Counted from the first letter of the stretch, positions 24,451-34,463 are shown. The stretch: 64,000 nucleotides of DNA from Piscinibacter sp. HJYY11 (GCF_016735515.1 NZ_JAERQZ010000001.1:4142746-4206745); one strand, 5' to 3'. Translations and numbers: made by a program. The notes: generated from the letters alone by a model not told the origin.

Positions 24451-25419
24451 TCACTCCAGTTTCACCTTGCCTTCCTTGCCGACGCGGGTCCACTTGGCGA
24501 TCTCGGCCTTGCCGAAGGCGGTGAACTGCTCGGGTGTGTTGGCGGTGTGCGCCAGGCCCAGGCCGTCGAGGCGCGCCTTCACGTCGGGCATGGCGAGGAT
24601 CTTCGCGATCTCAGCGTTGAGCCTGTTGACGATGGCCGGCGGTGTGGCGGCCGGTGCGTAGAAGGCCTGCCAGCTCGCCACGTCGAAGCCGGCCACGCCG
24701 GCCTCCTGCAGCGAAGGCACGTCGGGCAGGGCGGCGCTGCGTTGGGCCGAGGTCACGGCCAGCGCGCGCACCTTGCCCGACTGGATGTGCGGCACGGCTA
24801 CCGTCACCGTCTCGAAGCTCATCGGCACCTGGCCGCCGATCACGTCCTGGATGGCCGGGGCGCTGCCCTTGTAGGGCACGTGCGTGATGTCGGCGCCGGT
24901 GAGCAGCTTGAACATCTCGCCCGACAGGTGCTGCGAGCTGCCCTGGCCGGCCGACGCGAAGCTGATGCTGCCCGGCGACTTCTTCGCCGCGGCGATCAGT
25001 TCGGGCACGGTCTTGTAGGGCTGGGCGGCGCCGACCAGCAGCACGTTGGAGATGCTGCCGAGCAGGATCACGTGCGCAAAGTCGTTCACCGCGTTGTAGG
25101 GCATCTTGGGCTGCAGCGCCGGGTTGATGGCGTGGCTGGCGATGGTGCCGAGCAGCAGCGTGTAGCCATCGCCCGGCGACTTGGCCACCGCGTCGGCCCC
25201 GATCACGCCGCCGGCACCGGCCTTGTTCTCCACCAGCACCGTCTGCTTGAGCGCGACCTGCAGCTTCTCGCCGATCAGGCGCGCCAGCACGTCGCTCGTG
25301 CCGCCCGCCGCGAAGGGCACGACGATGCGGATGGGCTTGCTGGGCCACGCGTCTTGCGCGAAGGCGAGCGGCGTGTGGCTGAGCGCGAGGGCGGTGAGCA
25401 GCAGGTGGCGGCGGTGCAT
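24451..25419 (-). CDS. Bug/TctC-type periplasmic binding protein
   Basis: 322 residues. Signal peptide [20 protein letters not shown] ending near AQD. Bug motifs: [38 protein letters not shown] and [20 protein letters not shown]. Upstream of garD in the same operon, so the ligand is likely galactarate or its lactone. No TctA/TctB permease is adjacent. Confidence 0.92.
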   Translation of the reverse strand: MHRRHLLLTALALSHTPLAFAQDAWPSKPIRIVVPFAAGGTSDVLARLIGEKLQVALKQTVLVENKAGAGGVIGADAVAKSPGDGYTLLLGTIASHAINPALQPKMPYNAVNDFAHVILLGSISNVLLVGAAQPYKTVPELIAAAKKSPGSISFASAGQGSSQHLSGEMFKLLTGADITHVPYKGSAPAIQDVIGGQVPMSFETVTVAVPHIQSGKVRALAVTSAQRSAALPDVPSLQEAGVAGFDVASWQAFYAPAATPPAIVNRLNAEIAKILAMPDVKARLDGLGLAHTANTPEQFTAFGKAEIAKWTRVGKEGKVKLE

Positions 25420-25477
25420 GGATGTCTCCTTGTGAATGAAGCCGCCGCCCACCTGGCGTGAGCGGCGGCCGGTGCGA

Positions 25478-26569
25478 TCACCAGGCCATGCGGATGCCGG
25501 CCTGGAAGACGCGGTTCTCGGCGATGTAGTCCTTCAGGTCACCCGTGGAGAACGATACGCCGGAGTAGAGGAACGTGCTCTTCGACAGGGTGTACCAGCC
25601 CATCAGTGCGGCCTTGCCCAGCGTGGCGTCGGCGCCGGCGGCGTTTTCGTACTTCACGCTGGAGTAGTTGGCGCCGAAGGTGAAGCGGTCCACCGGCACC
25701 TGCACGCCGATGCTGTAGCCGTTGATCTCGTCGGCGGTGAAGGCCGGGCCGCTGTAGGTCACGAGCAGGTTGTTGCCGGTGAAGGCGCCGTTGCCTGAGC
25801 CGAGGGCGAGGTCCTGGTTGAGCTGGATGCCACCGAGCAGCTTCACCGGGCCGAAGTTGTAGTTGGCGCCGAAGGTGAAGGACTTGTTGACGTCGGCCCC
25901 CGTCGTGCGCGACTCGTTCCACTCGTACGAGGCCGCGATGTTGAACGGGCCGCTGCCGAAGCCGAGCTTCACGCCGTGGAAGCGGTCGGCCGTGCCTTCG
26001 CCCGGGGCCACCTGCAGTGTGCCGACGAAGCCGCCGAGGTTGCGCGTGGCGAGTTGCACCACGTTGTTGGCGCGCGGCGCGTTCAGCCAGAAGGGCAGGT
26101 TGCGGCCGGCGTTGGTGCTGGCGGTGCCCTGGTTGGCCACCGAGGCGTTGCCGTAGGGGTTGGTGAGGCCCATCACCGAGTCGGAGAGGATGTACTGGCG
26201 GCCCAGGCGCAGCTCGCCGAGCGAGGCCTGCGACAGGCCGACGAACACCTGCCGGCCGAAGGCGAGGCCGCCCTGGCCGAGCGCGCCGGTGTCGGCGCTC
26301 AAGCCGCTTTCCAGCACCGCGTTGGCCTTGAGACCACCGCCCAGGTCTTCGCTCACGCGCACGCCCCAGCGCGAGCCGTTGAGTCCGTTGACGACGCCGT
26401 CGTTCAGCTTCCACACGTTGCCGGCGCCCGAGGCGCTGCCGGCCTTGTAGTGATCGACGGCGAGGTCGACCAGGCCATAGAGCACGACGCTCGATTGCGC
26501 CTGCGCGGCGCCGGTGGCAAGCCATGCGACGGCCGCAAGCAGGCCGATCTTGAAGGTGGGTGCGTTCAT
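25478..26569 (-). CDS. Gram-negative porin (outer membrane)
   Basis: 363 residues, signal peptide MNAPTFKIGLLAAVAWLATG with cleavage after AQA. General porin family (Neisseria/Burkholderia type, 16-strand trimer): SSVVLYGLVDLAVDHYK at the first strand, NGSRWGVRVSEDLGGGLKA, GELRLGRQYILSDSV and the C-terminal Phe/Trp-type end FQAGIRMAW. Lies 58 bp upstream of the Bug-garD pair on the same strand and probably admits oligogalacturonides or sugar acids through the outer membrane. Confidence 0.92.
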   Translation of the reverse strand: MNAPTFKIGLLAAVAWLATGAAQAQSSVVLYGLVDLAVDHYKAGSASGAGNVWKLNDGVVNGLNGSRWGVRVSEDLGGGLKANAVLESGLSADTGALGQGGLAFGRQVFVGLSQASLGELRLGRQYILSDSVMGLTNPYGNASVANQGTASTNAGRNLPFWLNAPRANNVVQLATRNLGGFVGTLQVAPGEGTADRFHGVKLGFGSGPFNIAASYEWNESRTTGADVNKSFTFGANYNFGPVKLLGGIQLNQDLALGSGNGAFTGNNLLVTYSGPAFTADEINGYSIGVQVPVDRFTFGANYSSVKYENAAGADATLGKAALMGWYTLSKSTFLYSGVSFSTGDLKDYIAENRVFQAGIRMAW

Positions 26570-26770
26570 CAGGGATCTCCTCGACAGGGGTGTTGTCAGC
26601 GGCCCGTTGGAATGTGTGGGCACAGGTCTGCCCAGCCCGGTCGCTGGAGCCATCGCGACCGGGTGCTGCAAGAAAACGAGGGAGGGCGCGGCGCTCAGCC
26701 GTGCCGGTTGAGCGCGCGCGCAGCCTGCGGCGCGAGTCGGGTGCGGCGGTGGTGCTTCACGGCCGTGAGC

Positions 26771-27781
26771 TCAGGCGAGCGAGAGGGCTTCGACCCAGTT
26801 GGGGTTGCGGCCCGCGGCGTGCTCGGCGGTGAGCGTGAGCGCGCCGGTCTCGCCGTCGATGCGGTAGACGCTGAGCCGGTGCGATGACTGGCCCGCGGCG
26901 ACGAGAAAGCGGCCCGAGGGCGTGATGGCAAAACCGCGCGGCTGGGCCTGGGTGGGGGTGTGGCCGCGCGGCGTGAGGGCGCCGCTCGTGGCGTCGACCG
27001 CAAAGGTGGCGAGCGTGGAAGAGCGGCGCTCGCTGGTGTAGAGAAAGCGCCCTTCGGGCGTGAAGCGCAGCTCCGAGGCCCAGGGCTCGCCGCTGAAACC
27101 GGGCGGCAGCGTGCCGAGCGTCTGCTTCGGCGTGAGCGTGCCGCGCGTGCGGTCGAGGGCCAGCACGTCGAGGCTGGCGTCGAGCTCGTTGAGCAGCACG
27201 GCGAACGCCCCGGTCGGATGGAAGGCGAGGTGGCGCGGGCCCGCCTCGGCGCGCATCGCGAGCAGGTAAGGCTCGCTGGGCGAGAGCGCGCCGGTGTCGG
27301 CATCGAAGCGGAACTGCAGCACGTGACCCCCGCCGAGCGAGGTGGCGAGCACATGCCGGTTGCCGGGCAGTGCGCGGATGCAGTGCGCCTTCGGTGCGGT
27401 CGGGATCTGCTGGGTCGAGGGGCGCGGCTTGCCATCGGCGCCGATCGGGTTCACGGCGACGATGTTGCCGCCGTACGAGGCGCTGAAGAGCCAGCGGCCG
27501 GTCTCGTCGGTGGAGAGGTAGGCCATGCTGTCGGGCAGCGGGGCTTCGCCGATCTTGGTGAGAAGGCCGCTCTCGCGGTCGATGCCGAAGGCGACGACCG
27601 CGATCGGCTCGCTGCGGCGTGCGGCGTAGAGGAAGCGCTGGTCGGGGCTGATGGCCAGCGGCATCACCGTGCCGCCGACGTCGGCCGCCCGCAGCGTGGC
27701 GAGCGTGCCGGTCGATTCGTCCAGCGACAACACCGAGATGTCGCCGCTGTCTGCATTGCTGACGTAGATCACCGTGCCCAT
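26771..27781 (-). CDS. Seven-bladed beta-propeller lactonase (6-phosphogluconolactonase YbhE type)
   Basis: 336 residues, cytoplasmic, with regular blade repeats (IYVSNADSGDISVLSLDEST, GNRHVLATSLGGGHVLQF, FLYTSERRSSTLATFAVD). The lactonase family 10 fold hydrolyses sugar lactones. In this island it stands between uronate dehydrogenase, which makes galactaro-lactone, and galactarate dehydratase, which needs the open acid, so galactarolactone or glucarolactone hydrolysis is the attractive role. That substrate is inferred from context; classical members act on 6-phosphogluconolactone. It is seven bases after dctM. Confidence 0.85.
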   Translation of the reverse strand: MGTVIYVSNADSGDISVLSLDESTGTLATLRAADVGGTVMPLAISPDQRFLYAARRSEPIAVVAFGIDRESGLLTKIGEAPLPDSMAYLSTDETGRWLFSASYGGNIVAVNPIGADGKPRPSTQQIPTAPKAHCIRALPGNRHVLATSLGGGHVLQFRFDADTGALSPSEPYLLAMRAEAGPRHLAFHPTGAFAVLLNELDASLDVLALDRTRGTLTPKQTLGTLPPGFSGEPWASELRFTPEGRFLYTSERRSSTLATFAVDATSGALTPRGHTPTQAQPRGFAITPSGRFLVAAGQSSHRLSVYRIDGETGALTLTAEHAAGRNPNWVEALSLA

Positions 27782-27788
27782 GCCGCGC

Positions 27789-29072
27789 TCACTTCAGGAT
27801 CAGATTGGGCAGCCACATCGCGAAGCCCGGCACGTAGGTCACGAGCATCAGCGCAAAGATGAGGGCGCCGTAGAAGGGCCAGATGGTCTTCATCACCGTG
27901 CCCACCGACACCTCGCCGATGGTGCAGCCGACGAACTGCGTCGTGCCGACCGGCGGTGTGTTCAAGCCGAGCGCGCAGTTGATCAGCATCACGATGCCGA
28001 ACTGCTCGGTCGTCATGCCGTACTGCTGGCAGATGGGCAGGAAGATCGGCGTGCAGATCAGGATGGTCGCCGCCATGTCGAGGAAGGTGCCCAGCACGAA
28101 GAGGATGATGTTCACCCACAGGAAGATGACCCAGGGCGAGCTCGTCATCGAGGCGAGTGCCTTGCCCGTCAGCTCGGCCACGCCGTACAGGCCGATGAGG
28201 TAGCCGAACATCGAGCTGATGCCGATCAGCAGCAGCACGGTGCCGGTGGTCTTCACCGCCTTGGCCGCTGCCTTCAGGAACTGCTCGCGCGTCAGGCGCT
28301 TGTAGACGATGGCCGCGAGGAAGAGCGCCCACACCACCGCGACCGAGGCCGACTCGGTGGCGGTGAACGCGCCGGAGAGGATGCCGGCGATGATGATCAC
28401 CACCACCAAGAGGCCCGGCAGCGAGAGCGCGAACGACTGCCACACGATGGCCCAGCCCGGGAAGGTGCCCGCCGGGTAGCCGCGCTTGACGGCCACGAAG
28501 TACGCCGCGGCCAGGTTGCACACCGTGAGGATGATCGCCGGCACGATGCCCGCGAGGATCAGCGCTGCGATGCTCACCTTGCCGCTGGCCGCGAGCGTGA
28601 AGATGATGAGGTTGTGCGAGGTGGGCATCAGCGCGCCCACGAGCGACGCATGCGTGGTCACGTTGACCGCGTAGTCGGCGTCGTAGCCTTCCTTCTTCAT
28701 CTGCGGGATCAGCACCGCGCCCATGGCCGACACGTCGGCCACCGGCGAGCCCGACACGCCGCCGAAGAGCGTGCAGGCCAGCACGTTGCTCATGCCCAGG
28801 CCGCCGCGCACATGGCCGGCCACCGCTTTCGCGAAGTCGATGATCCTGTCGGCGATGCCGCCGTACATCATGATTTCGCCGGCAAAGATGAAGAACGGGA
28901 TCGCGAGGAACGAGAACGGGTTCATCCCCGAGATCATTTGCTGGAAGCCCACCGCGAGCGGCAGGCCTTCGTACAGGATGGTCGCGAGCGACGAGAGCCC
29001 GATGGAAAACGCCACCGGCACCCCCATCAGGAGCAGCACCAGGAAGGTGACGCAGAGGATGGTCAGTGCCAT
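27789..29072 (-). CDS. TRAP transporter large permease (DctM)
   Basis: 427 residues with about 12-13 membrane helices. DctM family motifs: FSIGLSSLATILYEGLPLAV, SFLAIPFFIFAGEIMMYGGI, GMSNVLACTLFGGVSGSPVA and NCALGLNTPPVGTTQFVGC. It drives Na+-coupled uptake of the substrate delivered by the DctP protein. The start overlaps the dctQ stop by 10 bp. By context the substrate is galacturonate, glucuronate or short oligomers. Confidence 0.94.
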   Translation of the reverse strand: MALTILCVTFLVLLLMGVPVAFSIGLSSLATILYEGLPLAVGFQQMISGMNPFSFLAIPFFIFAGEIMMYGGIADRIIDFAKAVAGHVRGGLGMSNVLACTLFGGVSGSPVADVSAMGAVLIPQMKKEGYDADYAVNVTTHASLVGALMPTSHNLIIFTLAASGKVSIAALILAGIVPAIILTVCNLAAAYFVAVKRGYPAGTFPGWAIVWQSFALSLPGLLVVVIIIAGILSGAFTATESASVAVVWALFLAAIVYKRLTREQFLKAAAKAVKTTGTVLLLIGISSMFGYLIGLYGVAELTGKALASMTSSPWVIFLWVNIILFVLGTFLDMAATILICTPIFLPICQQYGMTTEQFGIVMLINCALGLNTPPVGTTQFVGCTIGEVSVGTVMKTIWPFYGALIFALMLVTYVPGFAMWLPNLILK

Positions 29073-29551
29073 GACGGGACCACCTCTTCACCACGGATCA
29101 GCGCAATGATGTGCTCGACCGAGAACATCGCCACCAGCACGCCGGCCACCGCGGGCGGTGCGTACTTAAAGGCCTCCGACACACCCAGCGTCGGGATCTT
29201 GTAGCCCGCGACGCTCTCGGCGAGCAGCCCGCAGTTCCACGCCATCAGCAGGCCGAAGACCAGCACCAGGGCGTGGATCACCACTTCCATCTTGAGCCGC
29301 AGCCCCTCGGGCGCCAGCGCGAGAAAACTCTCCAGCCCGATGTGCCCCGCATCGCGAACGCCCACCGCCATGCCGAGCATGGTGACGTAGAGCACCAGCA
29401 GCACGGCCGAGCTTTCGGCCCAGGTGGGGGTGTCGTTGAACACATAGCGGCCGATCACCTGGTAGAGCACGGCGATGATCAGCAGCACGAGGCCGGCCAC
29501 GCCCAGGCGCAGGCACAGCCGCGCGATGGCGGCGCACAGTCGGGTGTACAT
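29063..29551 (-). CDS. TRAP transporter small permease (DctQ)
   Basis: 162 residues, four membrane helices. DctQ signature: LYQVIGRYVFNDTPTWAESS with the conserved Trp-Ala-Glu-Glu-like element, followed by LVLYVTMLGMAVGVRDAGHI. Forms the membrane unit with DctM. 38 bp after dctP. Confidence 0.93.
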   Translation of the reverse strand: MYTRLCAAIARLCLRLGVAGLVLLIIAVLYQVIGRYVFNDTPTWAESSAVLLVLYVTMLGMAVGVRDAGHIGLESFLALAPEGLRLKMEVVIHALVLVFGLLMAWNCGLLAESVAGYKIPTLGVSEAFKYAPPAVAGVLVAMFSVEHIIALIRGEEVVPSWH

Positions 29552-29589
29552 GGAGTGAGGCTTCTCTCTTCGTCGTCGCGGTCAGCCGA

Positions 29590-30546
29590 TCACTTCACTT
29601 CGCCGATGCGCTTGACCAGGGCCTGCAGCTTGGGGTCGGTCAGGAACTTGTCGTACACCGGCTTCATCGCCGACTGGAACGAGGCCTTGTCCACTTCCAC
29701 GATCTCGGCGCCGCCGGCCTTCACGGTGGCGAGCGACTTGGCTTCGCGCTCGTCCCACAGCTTGCGCATGTAGGCCACCGACTCCTTGGCGGCGTCGCGG
29801 ATGATCTTCTGTTCGGCAGCCGGCAGGGTGTCCCACACACGCTTGGAGAAGAGCAGGATTTCCGGCGCCATCGAGTGGTCGGTCTTGTTGTAGTACTTCG
29901 CCACTTCGAAGTGGCGGCTGCTTTCGTAGCTGGGGTAGTTGTTCTCGGCGGCGTCGACCAGGCCGGTCTTCAGCGCGGTGTAGACCTCGCCGAACGGCAT
30001 GGGCGTGGCGTTGGCGCCCATCGCGCTCATCAGCGCCACCCACAGGTCGCTCTGCTGCACGCGGATCTTCATGCCCTTGGTGTCGGCGATGCTCTTGACC
30101 GGCTTCTTCACCGAGTAGATCGACCGCGAGCCCGAGTCGTAGAAGGCGAGGCCGATGAAGCCCTGCGCTTCGCAGTCCTTCAGGATCTCCTGGCCGATCT
30201 CGCCGTCGAGCACCTTGCGCATGTGCTCGGTCGAGCGGAAGAGGAAGGGCATGGTGGGCACCATGGTGGCCGGGCAGATGTTGTTCATCGGCGCCACGTT
30301 CACGCGCGTCATCGCGAGTGCGCCGAGCTTGGTCTGCTCGATGGTGTCTTTCTCGGCGCCGAGGGCCGACTTGGCGAACACCTTCACGCTGTGCTTGCCG
30401 TTGGTGGCCTTGGAGATCAGCTCACCCATGTGGCGCACGGCCAGCACGGTGGGGTAGTCCTCGGGGTGGATGTCGGAGGAGCGGAATTCGGCGGCGTGGG
30501 CCGCGCCGAGGGCGAGCAGGGCGGCCAGTGCGATCAGTTTTTTCAT
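29590..30546 (-). CDS. TRAP transporter solute-binding protein (DctP), probably uronate-specific
   Basis: 318 residues, signal peptide [18 protein letters not shown]. DctP family: [20 protein letters not shown] with the carboxylate-binding Arg, [20 protein letters not shown] and [20 protein letters not shown]. Relatives with this pattern bind galacturonate or glucuronate, and the neighbours udh and pectate lyase agree. 34 bp after udh. Confidence 0.92.
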   Translation of the reverse strand: MKKLIALAALLALGAAHAAEFRSSDIHPEDYPTVLAVRHMGELISKATNGKHSVKVFAKSALGAEKDTIEQTKLGALAMTRVNVAPMNNICPATMVPTMPFLFRSTEHMRKVLDGEIGQEILKDCEAQGFIGLAFYDSGSRSIYSVKKPVKSIADTKGMKIRVQQSDLWVALMSAMGANATPMPFGEVYTALKTGLVDAAENNYPSYESSRHFEVAKYYNKTDHSMAPEILLFSKRVWDTLPAAEQKIIRDAAKESVAYMRKLWDEREAKSLATVKAGGAEIVEVDKASFQSAMKPVYDKFLTDPKLQALVKRIGEVK

Positions 30547-30580
30547 CTCATGTCTCCTGGTGGAAGTTGTGTGCGAGGGT

Positions 30581-31396
30581 TTATTCGAAGGGGCCGGTGC
30601 GCGTGAAGGCGCCGCCCTGGTAGATGACCGCGGGGTCGTTCAGGTCCAGCGTCGGGTGGCGGGCTTCGACAGCTGCGCGGAATTGCTCCGCGCTGTCTTG
30701 CGGGCGGTAGCCGATGTGGCGGGCCAGCGTGTTGTCCCACCAGGTTGTGGCGTTGTCGCTCATGCCGTAGACGATCGAGTGGCCCACCACCGGCGCGGTG
30801 AGGCTCGCCACCACCAGACGCTCGAGGTCGTCGTAGCTCATCCAGGTGGCGAGCATGCGGCGGTCCTTAGGCTCGGGGAAGGAGGAGCCGATGCGCAGGC
30901 AGACGGTCTCGATGCCGAAGCGGTCCCAGTAGTAGCGCGAGAGGTTCTCGCCGTAGGCCTTGGAGATGCCGTAGTGGCCGTCGGGGCGCAGCGGGGCGTT
31001 GGCGTCGATCACCTCGTCCTGGCGGTAGAAGCCGGTCACGTGGTTGCTGCTTGCGAAGACGATGCGCTTCACCCCCTGCTTGCGGGCGGCTTCGTAGAGG
31101 TTGTACGTGCCGACGATGTTGGCCTGCAGGATCAGCTCATAGGGCTGCTCGGTCGACACGCCTCCCAGGTGCACCACCGCGTCTACACCCTCCAGCAGGG
31201 AGAGCATGGCCTCGCGGTCTTCGAGCTTGGCAGGGCGCAGCTCCTCGCCGGCCGCCGCGGTGCCGAGGTCGGCGATGTCGGACAGGCGCAGCGTGTCGCA
31301 ATAGGCATTCAATCTGCCGCGCAGTTGGCGGCCCAGGCCGCCGGCCGCACCGGTCATCAACAAACGGGAAAAGCGCAAAGGCGTGGCAGCAGGCAT
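30581..31396 (-). CDS. udh: Uronate dehydrogenase
   Basis: 271 residues, NAD-dependent SDR enzyme that oxidises galacturonate/glucuronate to the aldaro-1,4- or 1,5-lactone. Rossmann motif [15 protein letters not shown], active-site [13 protein letters not shown] and catalytic YGISK (Tyr-x3-Lys), followed by [20 protein letters not shown], which is typical of Udh. Start at [16 protein letters not shown] is chosen because upstream in-frame sequence crosses the GntR operator at 31482. First gene of the udh-TRAP-lactonase unit and divergent from the pectate lyase. Confidence 0.93.
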   Translation of the reverse strand: MPAATPLRFSRLLMTGAAGGLGRQLRGRLNAYCDTLRLSDIADLGTAAAGEELRPAKLEDREAMLSLLEGVDAVVHLGGVSTEQPYELILQANIVGTYNLYEAARKQGVKRIVFASSNHVTGFYRQDEVIDANAPLRPDGHYGISKAYGENLSRYYWDRFGIETVCLRIGSSFPEPKDRRMLATWMSYDDLERLVVASLTAPVVGHSIVYGMSDNATTWWDNTLARHIGYRPQDSAEQFRAAVEARHPTLDLNDPAVIYQGGAFTRTGPFE

Positions 31397-31481
31397 GGCA
31401 AATCGGCGGGCGTCAGAAGTTGTCGGGGGCAACGGAACAGCGGTCAGCAGGCCGCCAGACACGCCGCCGGCCGTGTTGTAG

Positions 31482-31494
31482 GTTGTCGTACAAC
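31482..31494. promoter_or_regulatory. Candidate GntR operator (udh side)
   Basis: GTTGT-CGT-ACAAC, 86 bp upstream of udh. One of at least four sites matching GTYRT-N3-AYRAC in this island. Confidence 0.7.
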
Positions 31495-31621
31495 AGCGCG
31501 ATCGTCCGTGAAGGGATGCGCTGCTCATAGCGGGCTTACCCTGATTCTTCGGGATGTCCTGGTGCAGGAAGGGGTCACCTCTTGGCGCGAAGTCGTGATG
31601 AAACGCACACTCCGCCGCTCA

Positions 31622-31634
31622 GTCATACGATGAC
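31622..31634. promoter_or_regulatory. Candidate GntR operator (pectate lyase side)
   Basis: GTCAT-ACG-ATGAC, a perfect palindrome 37 bp before the pectate lyase start. Confidence 0.6.
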
Positions 31635-31670
31635 TGACAACAGAAGTTCAACCGACAGAGGAGACAACCC

Positions 31671-33515
31671 ATGCAACGAAGAATGTTCGTGATGTCCAGC
31701 CTGGCGCCGGTGGCGCTGACCGCCTGCGGCGGAGGCGAGGACGCGACCGAGACGGCCACCTCGGCCGATGCCGAACGCGCCACCGCGCTGCAGGCGACCA
31801 CAACCCCTACGCCGCCGGCGACTGGCACCCGTGCCGCGGCACTCGATGCGCTGAAACGCGCCGCGAAGTTCATGAACGAGACGGTGTCGTACCGCGGCGG
31901 CTACGTGTGGCAGTACCTGCCCGACTTCTCCACCGTGTGGGGCGAGATGGAGGCCAAGCGCACGATGTGCTGGATCCAGCCGCCCGGCACGCCGACCGCG
32001 GGCCATGCCTTCCTCGACGCCTACCACGCAACCGGCGCGGAGTATTTCTACGAGGCGGCCCACCGCACCGCGCGCGCACTGGTCGAAGCGCAACACCCGG
32101 CCGGCGGCTGGAACTACATCTACGACTTTGCCGGCGAACGGTCGCTGCGCCAGTGGTACACGACCATCGGCGCCAACGGCTGGCGGCTCGAGGAGTTCCA
32201 GCACTACTACGGCAACGCGACCTTCGACGATGCGGGCACGGCGGTCTCGTCGCAGTTCCTGTTGCGCATGTACCTCGAGAAGCGCGACCCGCGTTTCCTC
32301 GTGCCGGTGCTGAAGGCGATCGGCTTCGTGCTCGCAGCGCAGTTCAAGGGCGGCATGGCCGATGGCGGCTGGCCGCAGCGCTGGCCGGTCAACCCGAACG
32401 CGATCTCGTCGATGCCGCGCCCGAACCCGTCGCAATTGCCCGAAGGCTCGTGGGCCGGCATGGAAGACGGCGACTACACGACGATGGTCACCTTCAACGA
32501 CGACGTGGCCGGCGAGAACATCAAGTTCCTGCTGATGTGCGTGGTGAGCCTGGGCGCGACGCAGCTCGTGCCCTACATCCACCGCGCGATGGAATGCCTG
32601 CGCCGCCTGCAGCAGCCCGGCCCGCAGGCCGGCTGGGGCCTGCAGCACCTCGCAACCGACAGAGGCGGCCGGCCCGCGGGCGCGCCCGCCGGGGCGCGCA
32701 GCTACGAGCCGCGCGGCCTGGCCACGCACACCACGCAGACCAACGTTCAGCAGCTCTTCAACTACTTCCGCCTCACCGGCGACCGCAAGTACCTCGCGCG
32801 CGTGCCCGAGGCGCTCGACTGGCTGGAGACCTGCAAGCTCACGCCGCAGCAGATCGCCGACAACCCCTTGCTCGCCGGCCGCACACACCCGACCTACATC
32901 GAGCTCGGCACCAACGTCGGCCGCTTCGTGCACCGCTACGGCTCCAACATCTGGAATGGCGCCTACTACTTCAACCACGACCACCGCAACACGCTCAGCC
33001 ACTACTCGGCCGGCCGCAACATCAACATCACCGGCATGCGCAACACCTATGCGCAACTGATGGCGATGACCGACGCGCAGGTCGCCGACCTCGTGGCCCG
33101 CTCGCCGCTCAACGCAAAGAAGCCGCGCGCGTTGCCGACCTACTTCTCGATACGCGAGGTCGATTTCGCCGACCTCTACGAAGGCGCGGTGATGACCACG
33201 CCGACGGTGACGGAGGCGCAGGCCCAGGCGGTGGTCGACGACCTCGGCAGCAAGAACCACTGGCTCACGCGCCTGCCGCAGGTCACCAACGCCTACAAGG
33301 GCAACGGCCCCGCGACGCCGCACCTCGGCAACGAGTACATGAGCAAGCACGTGGGCGACGTGTACGACACCTCGCCCTACGACGCGGCCGACCCGCCGCG
33401 CATCGATCCCTACGTGGTGAAGGAGCAGCCGCTGGGCATCTCCACGGCCAACTGGGTGTCGAACATGGGGCGGCTGATCGCGTTCGTGTCGCCGGTGACG
33501 GCGCCCACGACCTGA
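31671..33515 (+). CDS. pelA: Pectate lyase, polysaccharide lyase family 10, lipoprotein
   Basis: 614 residues. Cleaves polygalacturonate by beta-elimination. A lipoprotein signal is seen (MQRRMFVMSSLAPVALTACG, lipobox LTAC), so it is probably anchored to the outer membrane. A Thr/Ala linker follows to about residue 60, then the alpha-barrel catalytic domain of PL10 type: FMNETVSYRGGYVWQYLPDF, HPAGGWNYIYDFAGERSLRQ, DDGAGTAVSSQ-like TFDDAGTAVSSQFLL, TFNDDVAGENIKFLL, and RSYEPRGLATHTTQTNVQQL. The domain is longer than minimal PL10 catalytic units (about 330). Divergent from udh, it supplies galacturonate units to the TRAP system. Confidence 0.88.
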   Translation: MQRRMFVMSSLAPVALTACGGGEDATETATSADAERATALQATTTPTPPATGTRAAALDALKRAAKFMNETVSYRGGYVWQYLPDFSTVWGEMEAKRTMCWIQPPGTPTAGHAFLDAYHATGAEYFYEAAHRTARALVEAQHPAGGWNYIYDFAGERSLRQWYTTIGANGWRLEEFQHYYGNATFDDAGTAVSSQFLLRMYLEKRDPRFLVPVLKAIGFVLAAQFKGGMADGGWPQRWPVNPNAISSMPRPNPSQLPEGSWAGMEDGDYTTMVTFNDDVAGENIKFLLMCVVSLGATQLVPYIHRAMECLRRLQQPGPQAGWGLQHLATDRGGRPAGAPAGARSYEPRGLATHTTQTNVQQLFNYFRLTGDRKYLARVPEALDWLETCKLTPQQIADNPLLAGRTHPTYIELGTNVGRFVHRYGSNIWNGAYYFNHDHRNTLSHYSAGRNINITGMRNTYAQLMAMTDAQVADLVARSPLNAKKPRALPTYFSIREVDFADLYEGAVMTTPTVTEAQAQAVVDDLGSKNHWLTRLPQVTNAYKGNGPATPHLGNEYMSKHVGDVYDTSPYDAADPPRIDPYVVKEQPLGISTANWVSNMGRLIAFVSPVTAPTT

Positions 33516-33571
33516 TGGCGCTCTGAGGGTCGGGCCCGGCACCACCGCGTGCCGGGCCTTGCTACATTCGC

Positions 33572-33584
33572 GTTGTCATACAAC
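33572..33584. promoter_or_regulatory. Candidate GntR operator before its own gene
   Basis: GTTGT-CAT-ACAAC, 16 bp upstream of the GntR start, consistent with autorepression. Confidence 0.7.
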
Positions 33585-33600
33585 CGCTTTACCTGCCTCC

Positions 33601-34341
33601 ATGAACCTGCCCGCCGCGGCCAGCAAGCGATCCAAACCCCGCAACCTGGCGCTGGACCTCGTCGATGCCCTGACCGAGCAGGTGCGCGCCGGCTCGCTCG
33701 AGATCGGCGCCAAGCTGCCGACCGAGGCGGCCATCATGGAAACCTTCGGCGTCAGCCGCACCGTGGTGCGCGAGGCCTTGTCGAAGCTGCAGGCCTCGGG
33801 CGTGGTGCAGACGCGCCACGGCATCGGCACCTTCGTGGTCGGCCTGGGCGACCCGGGCGCGTTTCGCGTCGGGCCCGAGCAACTGGCGACGCTGCGCGAC
33901 GTGATCTCCGTGCTCGAGCTGCGCATCGGCGTGGAAACCGAAGCGGCCGCCTTGGCCGCGCAGCGCCGCACCGAGGCCAACCTCGCGGTGATGCGACAGG
34001 CACTCGACGAGTTCGGCGCTGCGGTCGAAGCCGGCCGCGATGCCGTCGCCGCCGACTTCGCCTTTCACGCGGAGCTGGCGCGCGCGACCCAGAACCCGCG
34101 CTACGCCGACCTGATCGGCGCGCTCGGCATCACCGCGATCCCGCGCGTGCGCCTGCAGCCCGAACGTTCGGAAGACGCCGAGCGTCTCGACTACCTGCGC
34201 CGTGTGCACCGCGAGCACGAGAGCATCTTCGAAGCCATCGCCACGCAGGACGCCGAAGCCGCCCGCGCGGCGATGCGCACCCACCTGACCAACAGCCGCG
34301 AGCGCCGCCGCCGTGCGGCCGCGATGGCCAGCAACGGCTGA
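33601..34341 (+). CDS. FadR-subfamily GntR regulator of the uronate island
   Basis: 246 residues. N-terminal winged HTH (about 15-85): GAKLPTEAAIMETFGVSRTV and VREALSKLQASGVVQTRHGI. The C-terminal all-helical FCD ligand domain includes DVISVLELRIGVETEAAALA and DFAFHAELARATQNPRYADL, with metal-binding Asp/His positions (DFAFH and a later HREHESIFEAI). Identical palindromes precede this gene, udh, pelA and the downstream Bug-garL operon. It most likely senses a uronate or aldarate and represses the pathway. Confidence 0.92.
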   Translation: MNLPAAASKRSKPRNLALDLVDALTEQVRAGSLEIGAKLPTEAAIMETFGVSRTVVREALSKLQASGVVQTRHGIGTFVVGLGDPGAFRVGPEQLATLRDVISVLELRIGVETEAAALAAQRRTEANLAVMRQALDEFGAAVEAGRDAVAADFAFHAELARATQNPRYADLIGALGITAIPRVRLQPERSEDAERLDYLRRVHREHESIFEAIATQDAEAARAAMRTHLTNSRERRRRAAAMASNG

Positions 34342-34409
34342 ACACCGCCCCATCGCCGAGGGGTGCGCAGGGGCTTGTGGGCACTACGGATTGCACCGTT
34401 TCATCGTGA

Positions 34410-34429
34410 GTTGTACGATGACATACAAC
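34410..34429. promoter_or_regulatory. Candidate GntR operator(s) before the Bug-garL-garR operon
   Basis: GTTGT-ACG-ATGAC (34410-34422) fits GTYRT-N3-AYRAC, and the overlapping GATGACATACAAC adds a further ACAAC half. The end is 34 bp before the Bug start. Confidence 0.65.
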
Positions 34430-34463
34430 AGCGCTGTCTGCTGCCCATAAAGAGGAGACTTTC

